Source: Alteromonas sp. KUL42
GTDB taxonomy: Bacteria > Pseudomonadota > Gammaproteobacteria > Enterobacterales > Alteromonadaceae
DNA length: 64,000 nt
Assembly (NCBI RefSeq): GCF_006538325.1
Contig: NZ_BJKK01000003.1
Span: forward strand, 124,001-188,000
Direction of reading: 5' to 3'
The first letter of the stretch is position 1; each line of letters begins with the position of its first letter. The notes beneath the pieces are model-generated. The model ran no database searches. It had not been told where the DNA came from and saw only the letters and a program-made list of their open reading frames with translations. The translations under genes were made by a program, and so were the position numbers. This document shows, one piece after another, positions 19,028-27,321 of the stretch.

Positions 19028-19653
19028 TGAATCTTGTGTAATGCTACTTTATTTAGCATCTTAAATATTTTTTTAAGCTGTTTTTTACGGTTAGCTTCCT
19101 GAAAAGAATCTCTCCGTATCGTCCAGTTTAAAGCAAGCCAACTAAAATTTTCGTAAAAAGATGGTTGCCGCTTTTGGCACTCATCAATAAATTCCCTAAA
19201 GTCAATTCCGAAAGCAATTACCATGGATTTGTGGGCTTCAAAAAGATAAAGCTCATCATATAAGTTGTGTCTCATTGCATTCGCAGCTCTTTCCCAAGTG
19301 TTTAGTACGTACCTAATGGATATTGCATCTTCATCAAATCTGTTTTCTACCTTTGCTAATTCTCTCATGTCTTTGCGACTCTTGGCGGCTGCAGCTGACT
19401 TTCGAACATGTTCATTGTAATGAACGTCACTCTGTAAACTTTTCTGGAAGTCCAATGAATTAGACTCTCTCGCCGTTTTACGAGTAAAAGTTATATTCAT
19501 TAATGCTGCTATTAATGCTAGTGAAGCAGAAAGCAGTATTGCGCCAGCTGAGTAAAATGCCGAATCGACTTCGTGTAAAAGATAAATCCCGGAGATTGAG
19601 ACCAAAAAAATTATTGTGATAAATGCGACTTTAATTTTTCCATTTGCCTTCAT
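19024..19653 (-). CDS. DUF4760-like membrane protein
   Basis: 209 residues. Two transmembrane helices (about 8-27 and 33-54) are followed by a basic, helical cytosolic domain. The block RYVLNTWERAANAMRHNLYDE with a later WLALNWTIRR resembles DUF4760, a family of unknown role. The ATG at 19653 has AAGGA seven bases upstream. A rho-independent terminator (19672-19700) lies only 19 nt before it, with a 14-codon ORF and a promoter further up, so expression seems to depend on read-through. Function unknown. Confidence 0.6.
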   Translation of the reverse strand: MKANGKIKVAFITIIFLVSISGIYLLHEVDSAFYSAGAILLSASLALIAALMNITFTRKTARESNSLDFQKSLQSDVHYNEHVRKSAAAAKSRKDMRELAKVENRFDEDAISIRYVLNTWERAANAMRHNLYDELYLFEAHKSMVIAFGIDFREFIDECQKRQPSFYENFSWLALNWTIRRDSFQEANRKKQLKKIFKMLNKVALHKIH

Positions 19654-19671
19654 TTTTATTCCTTTTAAAAA

Positions 19672-19700
19672 GCAAAAAAAAAGAGCTCTAAAGCTCTTTT
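19672..19700 (-). terminator. terminator/attenuator upstream of the DUF4760 gene
   Basis: AAAGAGCT (19680-19687) pairs with AGCTCTTT (19692-19699) around a four-base loop. On the minus strand it is followed by nine T residues, a strong intrinsic terminator. It lies between the 14-codon ORF and the DUF4760 start. Confidence 0.8.
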
Positions 19701-19723
19701 CTTGTCAAATTCTTATGCTTTGC

Positions 19724-19768
19724 TTACGCAGAGGCTCCGTAGCCCCAATCTTCTTCACGATATTTCAT
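19724..19768 (-). CDS. 14-codon leader ORF (possible leader peptide)
   Basis: ATG to TAA encodes MKYREEDWGYGASA. AAGGGG lies eight bases before the ATG, a strong sigma70 promoter about 30 bp upstream and a strong terminator 24 bp downstream. This compact unit looks like a leader peptide with attenuator for the DUF4760 gene, or an independent tiny gene or small RNA. No similarity is recognised. Confidence 0.5.
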   Translation of the reverse strand: MKYREEDWGYGASA

Positions 19769-19798
19769 ATCTATCACCCCTTAAAAACCACTTGCATC

Positions 19799-19828
19799 AA
19801 TATACAAAACGTTGACAGTCGCTGTCAA
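19799..19828 (-). promoter_or_regulatory. promoter with overlapping palindromic operator
   Basis: Minus-strand TTGACA (19823-19828) and TATATT (19799-19804) are separated by 18 bp. The -35 box is half of a perfect palindrome TTGACAG-TCG-CTGTCAA (19812-19828), an operator-like site that would block the polymerase when bound. It drives the 14-codon ORF. Confidence 0.65.
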
Positions 19829-19868
19829 AAAAAACTGTAACTTATTGATAAACAAGGAAATTACCTAA

Positions 19869-19919
19869 TCAGTGGATGTGGCAACCTTTTGTTTCACAAA
19901 AGGTTGCCACATCCACTGA
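19869..19919. repeat. 24-bp perfect hairpin with three-base loop
   Basis: Arms 19869-19892 and 19896-19919 are exact reverse complements around a TTC loop (first arm starts TCAGTGGATGTGGC). No U-tract follows on either strand, so it is not an ordinary terminator. It lies between the leader ORF promoter and the HD-protein gene. Its role is unknown. Confidence 0.85.
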
Positions 19920-20012
19920 GCTTTGTCAATGACTTCGCTTTAAAGAGTTTACTCATTTCGTCCAAAAAAATCAACCGATTACGGTCAAGATACCTATGCA
20001 TAAACAACACAC

Positions 20013-20639
20013 TCAACATTTTATGACTCCTAGACTTAAAAGCTCATTATGAACGTTATTGGCCGCCTGCTTCCCTAACAAAATTTCAAATTCATCGAAA
20101 AAGAAAATTCTTGATTTGCTCATAAAACTGCAAAGGATTTTGCTTCTTTTTTTGTTGTATATGAACTGGGGAACAAGCCTATATTCCCTTCTTACATCAA
20201 TAGAATACTTTTCATAAACCTTTTGGGGTTGCCCTAAAACAGAAAGGTCAATATCAACAATCAACTTTTCATCATTGCTGGTTGCGGCACTAGTATGCGA
20301 TGTAGCCCTTATTAGCCCTGCTACACTTTCAACAACATCTTTTGTGGCTCCACTAGCCTGAAGGAAATCGCTTGCCCACTTTGCACTGTCTTTTTCATTG
20401 GTAGTCGAGAAAAGTTTATAAACAGCATCATGAAACCAAAGCGCCAATTCAACATGGCTTTTGTTTTCTGCCAACTGCTCGACACTCGCAAACTGTTTCA
20501 AGACCATTTGTAAGTGGCTTAAGTCGTGGTAATGTCGATGGGCTTCAGAATACGCTGATATTAGCGATTCATACATTTCAACGTTTTCCTTTAACCCCAG
20601 CTCTAACATCAACTCTGACCATCTCTTTTTCAAATTCAT
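20013..20639 (-). CDS. HD-superfamily metal-dependent hydrolase (COG4339-like)
   Basis: 208 residues. The pattern YSEAHRHYHDLSHL (about 30-43), then LWFHDAVY (about 68-74) and NEKDSA with a later DIDLSVLG, is the signature of small predicted HD phosphohydrolases annotated as COG4339. The His and His-Asp ligands are present. The substrate is not established. The ATG overlaps the stop of the 123-residue gene upstream by four bases (20636-20639), so they form an operon that starts next to the TetR operators. Confidence 0.75.
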   Translation of the reverse strand: MNLKKRWSELMLELGLKENVEMYESLISAYSEAHRHYHDLSHLQMVLKQFASVEQLAENKSHVELALWFHDAVYKLFSTTNEKDSAKWASDFLQASGATKDVVESVAGLIRATSHTSAATSNDEKLIVDIDLSVLGQPQKVYEKYSIDVRREYRLVPQFIYNKKRSKILCSFMSKSRIFFFDEFEILLGKQAANNVHNELLSLGVIKC

Positions 20640-21007
20640 ATTAACCTCGGCGCGTCATCTTTTCTCAGACCAAGAGCTTGCAGAACATTTTTGCCGCAAA
20701 GGACAAAATACAGCCATGCTTTCTTCCATCTATTGCCTAGTAGCACAATATGGATATGCCACCCCTTCTCTCTTCTTGAACTGTATCCGCTATAAAGCAC
20801 AGAATATGCTTCTGAATCACCCAAGAGCTCCTGTGAAAGCCCCCTAGCGTATTGAACACCTATATCTAACATTTCCCTAACCTCTGTTGTTGACGGCTCT
20901 CCTTGCGTTTCAGGAAATGCTAAAACGAAATAGTTTGGGATTAGCTCCCGCTTAACTTTCAGCAGTAAGCACTTGTTGCCCGACTTAAGTGTTAGATCTT
21001 TATCCAT
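20636..21007 (-). CDS. uncharacterised 123-residue protein
   Basis: I do not recognise this family. The sequence has a YSGYSSRREKGWHIHIVLLGNRW core with two closely spaced histidines between hydrophobic residues, faintly HIT-like but without the third histidine. No signal peptide or membrane helix. It is the first gene of a two-gene operon with the HD protein (four-base overlap), and its promoter region is shared with the divergent TetR gene and contains two TetR-type operators. Probably cytosolic. Confidence 0.6.
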   Translation of the reverse strand: MDKDLTLKSGNKCLLLKVKRELIPNYFVLAFPETQGEPSTTEVREMLDIGVQYARGLSQELLGDSEAYSVLYSGYSSRREKGWHIHIVLLGNRWKKAWLYFVLCGKNVLQALGLRKDDAPRLI

Positions 21008-21036
21008 CTACATGCACTCCTGTTACTTGTTTTTAT

Positions 21037-21112
21037 TTGGTCAAACAACCAATAAACAAACCATAAACAAAGAAGTCGCATAATGCAAAGTAATTTGGTT
21101 AAATAACCAAAT
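21037..21112. promoter_or_regulatory. two TetR-type operators in the divergent promoter region
   Basis: TTGGTCAAACAACCAA (21037-21052) and TTGGTTAAATAACCAA (21095-21110, inside a longer 20-bp perfect palindrome 21093-21112) share the form TTGGT-N6-ACCAA. They lie between the 123-residue gene and the TetR gene, so the regulator probably controls both directions. Confidence 0.7.
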
Positions 21113-21136
21113 AAAAAATTATCGGACGTTTGATGA

Positions 21137-21733
21137 ATGGGTAGACCCTCAAATACGGAACAAAGAAAACAGGAAATAGTGGCCGCACTTCTGCAAGTAA
21201 TGGCTAACGTCGGTTACGAGAAAGCTTCTATTCAATCCATTGCTAAACAGGCTGGTTTGGCTCCGGGCCTTATTCATTATCACTTTAAAACCAAACAAGA
21301 CATACTTATTGCCGCTATCCATTGGATAGCGACTTCAGCTGAGCAACGATTACAAACAATGCTAAATGGAGCGCGAGATCCATGGGAGAAGCTAAAAGCT
21401 TTTGTTTACGCAAGGCTCGCGACTGGTGAAACACAAATGCCTCAAATTGTGGCGGCATGGATTGTTGTTGCATCGGAGTCGATCAAGCATGATGATGTAA
21501 GAACCATATATCAGAGCCTGATCAAGACTCAGCTGGACATCCTATCAGCCCTAATAGTTGATGTATGGACTAACAAGATTGAAATCGACGATGAAGTGAC
21601 TCATTTAAGTGCCATTATCGTTTCAGCGATTGAGGGAGCTTTTCAGCTGTCGGTTACTGCACCTGATGCAATGCCAAAGGATTATGCGGCTGAATCTGTA
21701 ATTCGACTCATCGAAAGTAGACTAACTAGATAA
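21137..21733 (+). CDS. TetR/AcrR family transcriptional regulator
   Basis: 198 residues, typical length. The N-terminal helix-turn-helix domain (about 8-55) contains SIQSIAKQAGLAPGLIHYHFKTKQDIL, the classic TetR pattern and close to the BetI-like subgroup. The C-terminal half is an all-helical ligand and dimer domain. It is divergent from the 123-residue/HD operon, and two matching palindromes lie in the shared 130-bp region, indicating autorepression and control of that operon. The ligand is unknown. The ATG at 21137 (MGRPSNTEQRKQ) is favoured; an earlier ATG is out of frame. Confidence 0.9.
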   Translation: MGRPSNTEQRKQEIVAALLQVMANVGYEKASIQSIAKQAGLAPGLIHYHFKTKQDILIAAIHWIATSAEQRLQTMLNGARDPWEKLKAFVYARLATGETQMPQIVAAWIVVASESIKHDDVRTIYQSLIKTQLDILSALIVDVWTNKIEIDDEVTHLSAIIVSAIEGAFQLSVTAPDAMPKDYAAESVIRLIESRLTR

Positions 21734-21744
21734 AACGCACAAAA

Positions 21745-22515
21745 TCAGAAAAAAATAACCTTTCCATCGGGCGGGCACTCCCGCGGCACTTTAGCCTTGC
21801 CCTCTTCCGAAAATACTTTGAAATGGTGCGCGCGGGGCACCTGTGGGTAATGGCTGACCGAATATTTTATTTCGTGAGTGAACATGTCACGCCATTTTGA
21901 AAGGCTGGTTTCACAATTACTAATGTATGGCACTTGTTCAGCGAGTCTTGCCATTAGCTCTTCACCTTGAACCTTTACAGGCACAAGCCTTTCATGCCAA
22001 TCCACAAATGACACGCCTTGAGGCAATGTTCTCCCATCAACGTACTCTATGGTTTTAAAATCGTTTGAATATAAAATAGCAGTAGCCAAGCCTGCAACAA
22101 GCGCAAAACCGATTCCTAAGCCTAGTTTGTTTTGATCTCGGCCATGAACCCTTGCATAAACTGCCCAAAAAACAAACCCACCTACAGCGCCGAGCAACGA
22201 AAAACTGATGTAACTTGAGAGACTAAATTCAATTGGCAAGCCTGATGGAGAAAACATCATGCTTCCAGGTACCGAACACAAAACACCTGAAAAAATGCAA
22301 AGTGGAAAGTTTAGTATCCTAAGTCTCTTTAACAGATAATATACAGGTGCACCGATAAGCATCATACAAAGCAGACTGAAAGGTATAGCGATTGCTATTG
22401 CAATGAGCATCGCTTCGGGCGACGTCATCGCTAAACCTGCGACTGGCAATATTGATGCGATGACTAGACCCTTGTACGGAGTATCAACGCTAAATTTACT
22501 GCTTGTTAAGTCCAT
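21745..22515 (-). CDS. uncharacterised multi-span membrane protein
   Basis: 256 residues. Five hydrophobic segments occupy about residues 14-150 (for example MLIAIAIAIPFSLLCMMLIG), followed by a hydrophilic C-terminal domain of about 95 residues that starts near FVDWHERLVPVKV, contains one cysteine pair candidate (NCET, RECPP) and ends PDGKVIFF. No family recognised. It converges on the TetR gene with 11 nt between stop codons and belongs to the cargo region of the integrated element. Confidence 0.6.
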   Translation of the reverse strand: MDLTSSKFSVDTPYKGLVIASILPVAGLAMTSPEAMLIAIAIAIPFSLLCMMLIGAPVYYLLKRLRILNFPLCIFSGVLCSVPGSMMFSPSGLPIEFSLSSYISFSLLGAVGGFVFWAVYARVHGRDQNKLGLGIGFALVAGLATAILYSNDFKTIEYVDGRTLPQGVSFVDWHERLVPVKVQGEELMARLAEQVPYISNCETSLSKWRDMFTHEIKYSVSHYPQVPRAHHFKVFSEEGKAKVPRECPPDGKVIFF

Positions 22516-22660
22516 TTTGTCCTTAAATCATGCGGTTAATCAGCCAAATCCTAATTTTCAACTGAGATATCAAGTTTCCTAAGTTTGACACCAACGACAA
22601 CAAAAAAACACCCACCCTCAATCATGAACGCGGATAACGCACACCTTTAAACCATCTCAC

Positions 22661-23584
22661 TTACATCCGCCTCCTAAATGGAGTTAAATCTTGTCTTGGC
22701 CGTTCAATAATTTCAGCCTTCGACTGTTTTTGAGTTGGCTCTTCATAGTCGAATTCGAATTCCTCGCCACCTAAGTGAAGCATTCGCCAACGTTTAATCA
22801 TTTGATCTTTCATGAAGTGATACGAGTAAGTCACCAGTCGTTTAAACTCCTCGAGTTCTTTCGAGATCTTCTTTTCCAGAGTTTCCAAAATATTGCGTTT
22901 TTCAATAATTTGATTGTCCAATTTCTCGTTTCTCGACATTAATTCAACTTTTTCACGTCTTAGCTTGGGCAACGTCTCATTAACCAATGAGTGATATTCA
23001 CGCACCGATGTGTGAGTAGCCCGTGAACCTTTCATTCCTCTTGAAAAGCCGTGCTTTTTGGCGACGCGTTCATAAAATTCGTCCTGAATCTCAGACATGC
23101 GCTGTTTATGTCCTCCCACCAATTCACGACAATTTAACGAGTTTTGCCCTTTTGGTATCGGTAAACAGAGGAAGTGTGCATGCTCACCGCCAGTTTCATC
23201 TCGGTGAATTACGGCTGTGAGAATGTTTTCATTGCCAACCTTATCTCGGAACCACTTTGCACAATCAATGAAGTACTCTCTACGTTCCTTTAGGCTCTTT
23301 TTATGAAGAGCCGCTGGTGATGCGCTGAAAACGAAATCGAGCGCTAATACAGCGTTCTTTCGGGGCTTCTTATCCATACGTTTAATGCGTTCATTAAAAC
23401 GATGGATCACACTTTCAAAGGTAGTACCTGCCTTCGGAGTTAAGATTTCGTTTTTGTGGGATAAGTCGGAATCTGCATTAGGGGTATATTGAGCCCTAAG
23501 ACAGTGTTTGAGCTGTCTCGTTAGAGTTGCAACTGTGTGCAACTTTTCGCAGCGCATTATCATGTCATTCTTATCGGTTTGCAT
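22661..23584 (-). CDS. MobV-type relaxase (Pre/Mob plasmid mobilization family)
   Basis: Nicks DNA at an origin of transfer. The most diagnostic block is HRDETGGEHAHF (about residues 127-138), matching the MobV metal-binding motif HxDExxPHxH with GE in place of the Pro. An N-terminal region with RCEKLHTVATL and a C-terminal coiled coil (about 215-260) fit Pre/Mob proteins. The start at 23584 (MQTDKNDM) is chosen because GGAG lies seven bases upstream; 63 further in-frame codons upstream overlap inverted repeats that look like oriT. 307 residues. No secretion genes accompany it, so mobilization would be in trans. Confidence 0.78.
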   Translation of the reverse strand: MQTDKNDMIMRCEKLHTVATLTRQLKHCLRAQYTPNADSDLSHKNEILTPKAGTTFESVIHRFNERIKRMDKKPRKNAVLALDFVFSASPAALHKKSLKERREYFIDCAKWFRDKVGNENILTAVIHRDETGGEHAHFLCLPIPKGQNSLNCRELVGGHKQRMSEIQDEFYERVAKKHGFSRGMKGSRATHTSVREYHSLVNETLPKLRREKVELMSRNEKLDNQIIEKRNILETLEKKISKELEEFKRLVTYSYHFMKDQMIKRWRMLHLGGEEFEFDYEEPTQKQSKAEIIERPRQDLTPFRRRM

Positions 23585-23654
23585 TCCTCTTCTCCGACGG
23601 TTTATACGAAAGGAATATATATGATTTTTTGACAGGAAGACTTTTTTATCGAAA

Positions 23655-23720
23655 AAAATGTGGAGACATTCAAGCGCGGCAGCACTTGTGGACTCACTCC
23701 ACATTTTGATTTCAAAATGT
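23655..23720. other. candidate origin of transfer upstream of the relaxase
   Basis: An 11-bp inverted repeat, AAAATGTGGAG (23655-23665) and CTCCACATTTT (23697-23707), surrounds a 31-bp core. It overlaps a second palindrome ACATTTTG-ATTT-CAAAATGT (23701-23720). Nested inverted repeats directly upstream of a MobV gene are the usual location of its oriT. Confidence 0.5.
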
Positions 23721-23787
23721 TGTGAGGTTTCTGACGAAACATTAAGGGGAGCTGGCGAAATCCTTCCATGCAAGTATCACAAAAATC

Positions 23788-23824
23788 GTGATAATTGGTC
23801 ACATAAATCGGGAGGAATTATCAC
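23788..23824. repeat. inverted repeat GTGATAATT / AATTATCAC
   Basis: Nine-base arms at 23788-23796 and 23816-23824, with a 19-base spacer, lie in the region between the relaxase and the Rep-like gene. This could be an operator or part of a replication or transfer origin. Confidence 0.45.
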
Positions 23825-23923
23825 AATTTCAAAAATACACGCGATACTAAACACTTTAAATTCAACAAGATAAAGGCTCAAAAAAATCAAGCCTTATGTT
23901 AGATTATTTAAATCCTTGATGTG

Positions 23924-24355
23924 TCAAATTTCACTCAGCCATTTTTCTTCCCGTTTAAGTAAAAGCTCGTCGAACTTAGAACGCGCCTTTTGAGCACTTC
24001 TGTTCGAACCTCGATACAAGAGCCACGGGTTAAGCATGTACTTCGAGTCGACCAATTTTATGATCAGATCTGTTTTGCACAACGCAGAAAACTGATTGTT
24101 GAAAGTCGCCACTTTGATGTTCATGCTGCGACAAATACTTTTGCGAGTACTTGACGATAGATCAACGCAGTTACTGTAAAGGGTACAATAGCGGCTCAAC
24201 GCAAGCATGAGGGCGAGTTGTGTTTTGGTACAAGTCTTGTATTGCCGACTGTTCACAAAAACACCAACGAAAAAGTCGGATTTCAAATTCCAATTACTCT
24301 CCGATTCGTCCTTAAATTCAGATTCAAACAGCATTTGAGTACGATTATTTGTCAT
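23924..24355 (-). CDS. winged-helix, RepL-like plasmid replication or control protein
   Basis: 143 residues from the ATG at 24355, chosen because AAGGAG lies nine bases upstream (the frame is open 27 codons further). The middle part TQLALMLALSRYC, then SICRSMNIKVATFNNQFSALCKTDLI, and the end KYMLNPWLLYRGS fit a winged-helix domain like that of small-plasmid RepL proteins, which end with a similar YxxNPxxxxRG box. No catalytic motif is seen. It sits between the relaxase and the recombinase operon. It could instead be a transcriptional regulator of these genes. Confidence 0.5.
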   Translation of the reverse strand: MTNNRTQMLFESEFKDESESNWNLKSDFFVGVFVNSRQYKTCTKTQLALMLALSRYCTLYSNCVDLSSSTRKSICRSMNIKVATFNNQFSALCKTDLIIKLVDSKYMLNPWLLYRGSNRSAQKARSKFDELLLKREEKWLSEI

Positions 24356-24638
24356 TATTACAATCTCCTTTTCATTGAAATGACGAAGGGATAGTAGTGC
24401 TAAACCCATTAAAAATACCCGCTCACATATAACCAATTCACATATTTTATTCCATTAGGGAATATAAGTGCGCTTTTAGCAAAAATACGTAATAACAAAA
24501 TAAAACGAAACCAACAGATTTAACCAAAATGGACAATTAAACGTTTAATATCAATATCTTAACCAATAAAACGACATTCAGAAAAAATCCACTATATTAC
24601 TTTCAGGTACAGCGTTGTATTGAATATGGAGTAATCAA

Positions 24639-24785
24639 ATGCTGAATATGGAATTTGAACGGGTGCATACTGAATCTGAAGCAGCGAGTATCACTTGCAT
24701 TACTAAGACGCTTGCATGCGCAAGAGAAATTGCTTTGCTTCGTAAAGGCACATCGCCAGCAGCCATAATGGAGGTGCTACTATGA
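24639..24785 (+). CDS. 48-residue protein preceding the recombinase
   Basis: ATG at 24639 with GGAG seven bases upstream. It starts MLNMEFERVH and contains a helical segment with CITKTLACAREIALLRKG. Its TGA overlaps the next ATG (ATGA). It is the first of three overlapping genes ending in the serine recombinase. Unknown family; an accessory or directionality factor is possible but unproven. Confidence 0.5.
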   Translation: MLNMEFERVHTESEAASITCITKTLACAREIALLRKGTSPAAIMEVLL

Positions 24786-24905
24786 TGAATAACAAAGTAA
24801 CTGTTTCCATAGTGAAAGATGGAGAGGAAAGGTTTGTCATAAAAGAGTTGGCGCGGGAGCTAGCAAGACAAATGGTTATTCACGACTTTATGACGGAGCA
24901 ATCTC

Positions 24906-24916
<11 letters not shown>
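24782..24916 (+). CDS. 44-residue protein between the micro-ORF and the recombinase
   Basis: Starts ATG ATG at 24782 and overlaps the previous gene by four bases and the recombinase by eleven. It contains VSIVKDGEERFVIKELAREL, a strand-helix pattern, and ends SHDY. The tight overlaps suggest translational coupling with the recombinase. Family not recognised. Confidence 0.5.
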
Positions 24917-26519
<1,603 letters not shown>

Positions 26520-26572
26520 TCTGAACTTTTAAAACTCACCTAGGTGCGAATTTTGAAATACTGTTATTTCTG

Positions 26573-26649
<77 letters not shown>

Positions 26650-26704
26650 CCAGAAATATATCGTTAAAGCGCTTCGTTTCGTGCCTCGCTTCAACGTGGT
26701 GCGT

Positions 26705-26732
26705 ATTATACATAGGGACTTTGCTAACACAA
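26705..26732 (-). promoter_or_regulatory. promoter of the tRNA-fMet pair
   Basis: On the minus strand TTGTGT (26727-26732) and a perfect TATAAT (26705-26710) are 16 bp apart. The following GC-rich start region (ACGCACC) resembles a stringent discriminator. It lies about 55 bp upstream of copy 2. Confidence 0.7.
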
Positions 26733-26851
26733 GTGCTTAATTTCGAAATATTGCAATTTTCTTACCGTTCGCAGTTTAATTAACCAATATGCGCAAAGTT
26801 AATACAATTCATTGCCAACATTCCCAGTTATCGATATAAAACATCTTGGTT

Positions 26852-27151
26852 TCATTTGAACTTTTCCATTTTTTCAGCCAACGCAAAGTCGAGTTCACTT
26901 AACCCATCTACATCGTGTGTTGTCAAACGCACTTCAACTTTATTGTATACATTGAACCATTCTGGATGATGCTTTAGTTTCTCGGCCCAAATAGCAATTT
27001 GAGACATCCAACCAAACGCCCGAATAAAACTTTTGAATACAAATGTCTTCTTAATAGCATCGCCGTCTTGTTCCCATTTGACGTCATCAGTTGTAATGTC
27101 ATTAAGTGCATCGAGCTTTGCTTGAATCTCGTCGTTCGATAATTTTGTCAT
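26852..27151 (-). CDS. phhB: pterin-4a-carbinolamine dehydratase
   Basis: Dehydrates 4a-hydroxytetrahydrobiopterin to recycle the cofactor of phenylalanine hydroxylase. 99 residues from the ATG at 27151 ([10 protein letters not shown]); six more in-frame codons upstream are less likely. The core [18 protein letters not shown] followed by [15 protein letters not shown] contains the conserved His-His-Pro and Trp of the active site. No phenylalanine hydroxylase gene is in the window. The gene lies alone between the tRNA pair and a TonB receptor. Confidence 0.92.
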   Translation of the reverse strand: MTKLSNDEIQAKLDALNDITTDDVKWEQDGDAIKKTFVFKSFIRAFGWMSQIAIWAEKLKHHPEWFNVYNKVEVRLTTHDVDGLSELDFALAEKMEKFK

Positions 27152-27261
27152 TAGGAGACTTTCCTTCATTTATGCGTTGAAGGTTTACTCTAATGAAAGA
27201 AGATAATTTTAAAAGAATGGAGATTAAGAAAACTCAACGAATGGTGGCGATTAAAGTTTAC

Positions 27262-27290
27262 AAAAAAACCGACCCCAGAACTGAGGTCGG
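27262..27290 (-). terminator. terminator after the TonB-dependent receptor gene
   Basis: ACCGACCcCAG and CTGaGGTCGG pair around a short loop (about 27268-27290), with an A7 run on the left, giving a U7 tail on the minus strand. It lies 32 nt after the receptor stop codon. Confidence 0.85.
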
Positions 27291-27321
27291 CCTTTCTTTA
27301 GATAGCAGATAAAGCTAGAGC

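Noticed and set aside
19724..19768. RiPP precursor peptide matured by the neighbouring hydrolase or desaturase
   Set aside because: No recognisable modifying enzyme, leader or core pattern; the position before a terminator fits a leader ORF better.
20636..21007. HIT-family nucleotide hydrolase
   Set aside because: Only two of the three required histidines are present in WHIHIVLLG, and the rest of the fold is not evident.
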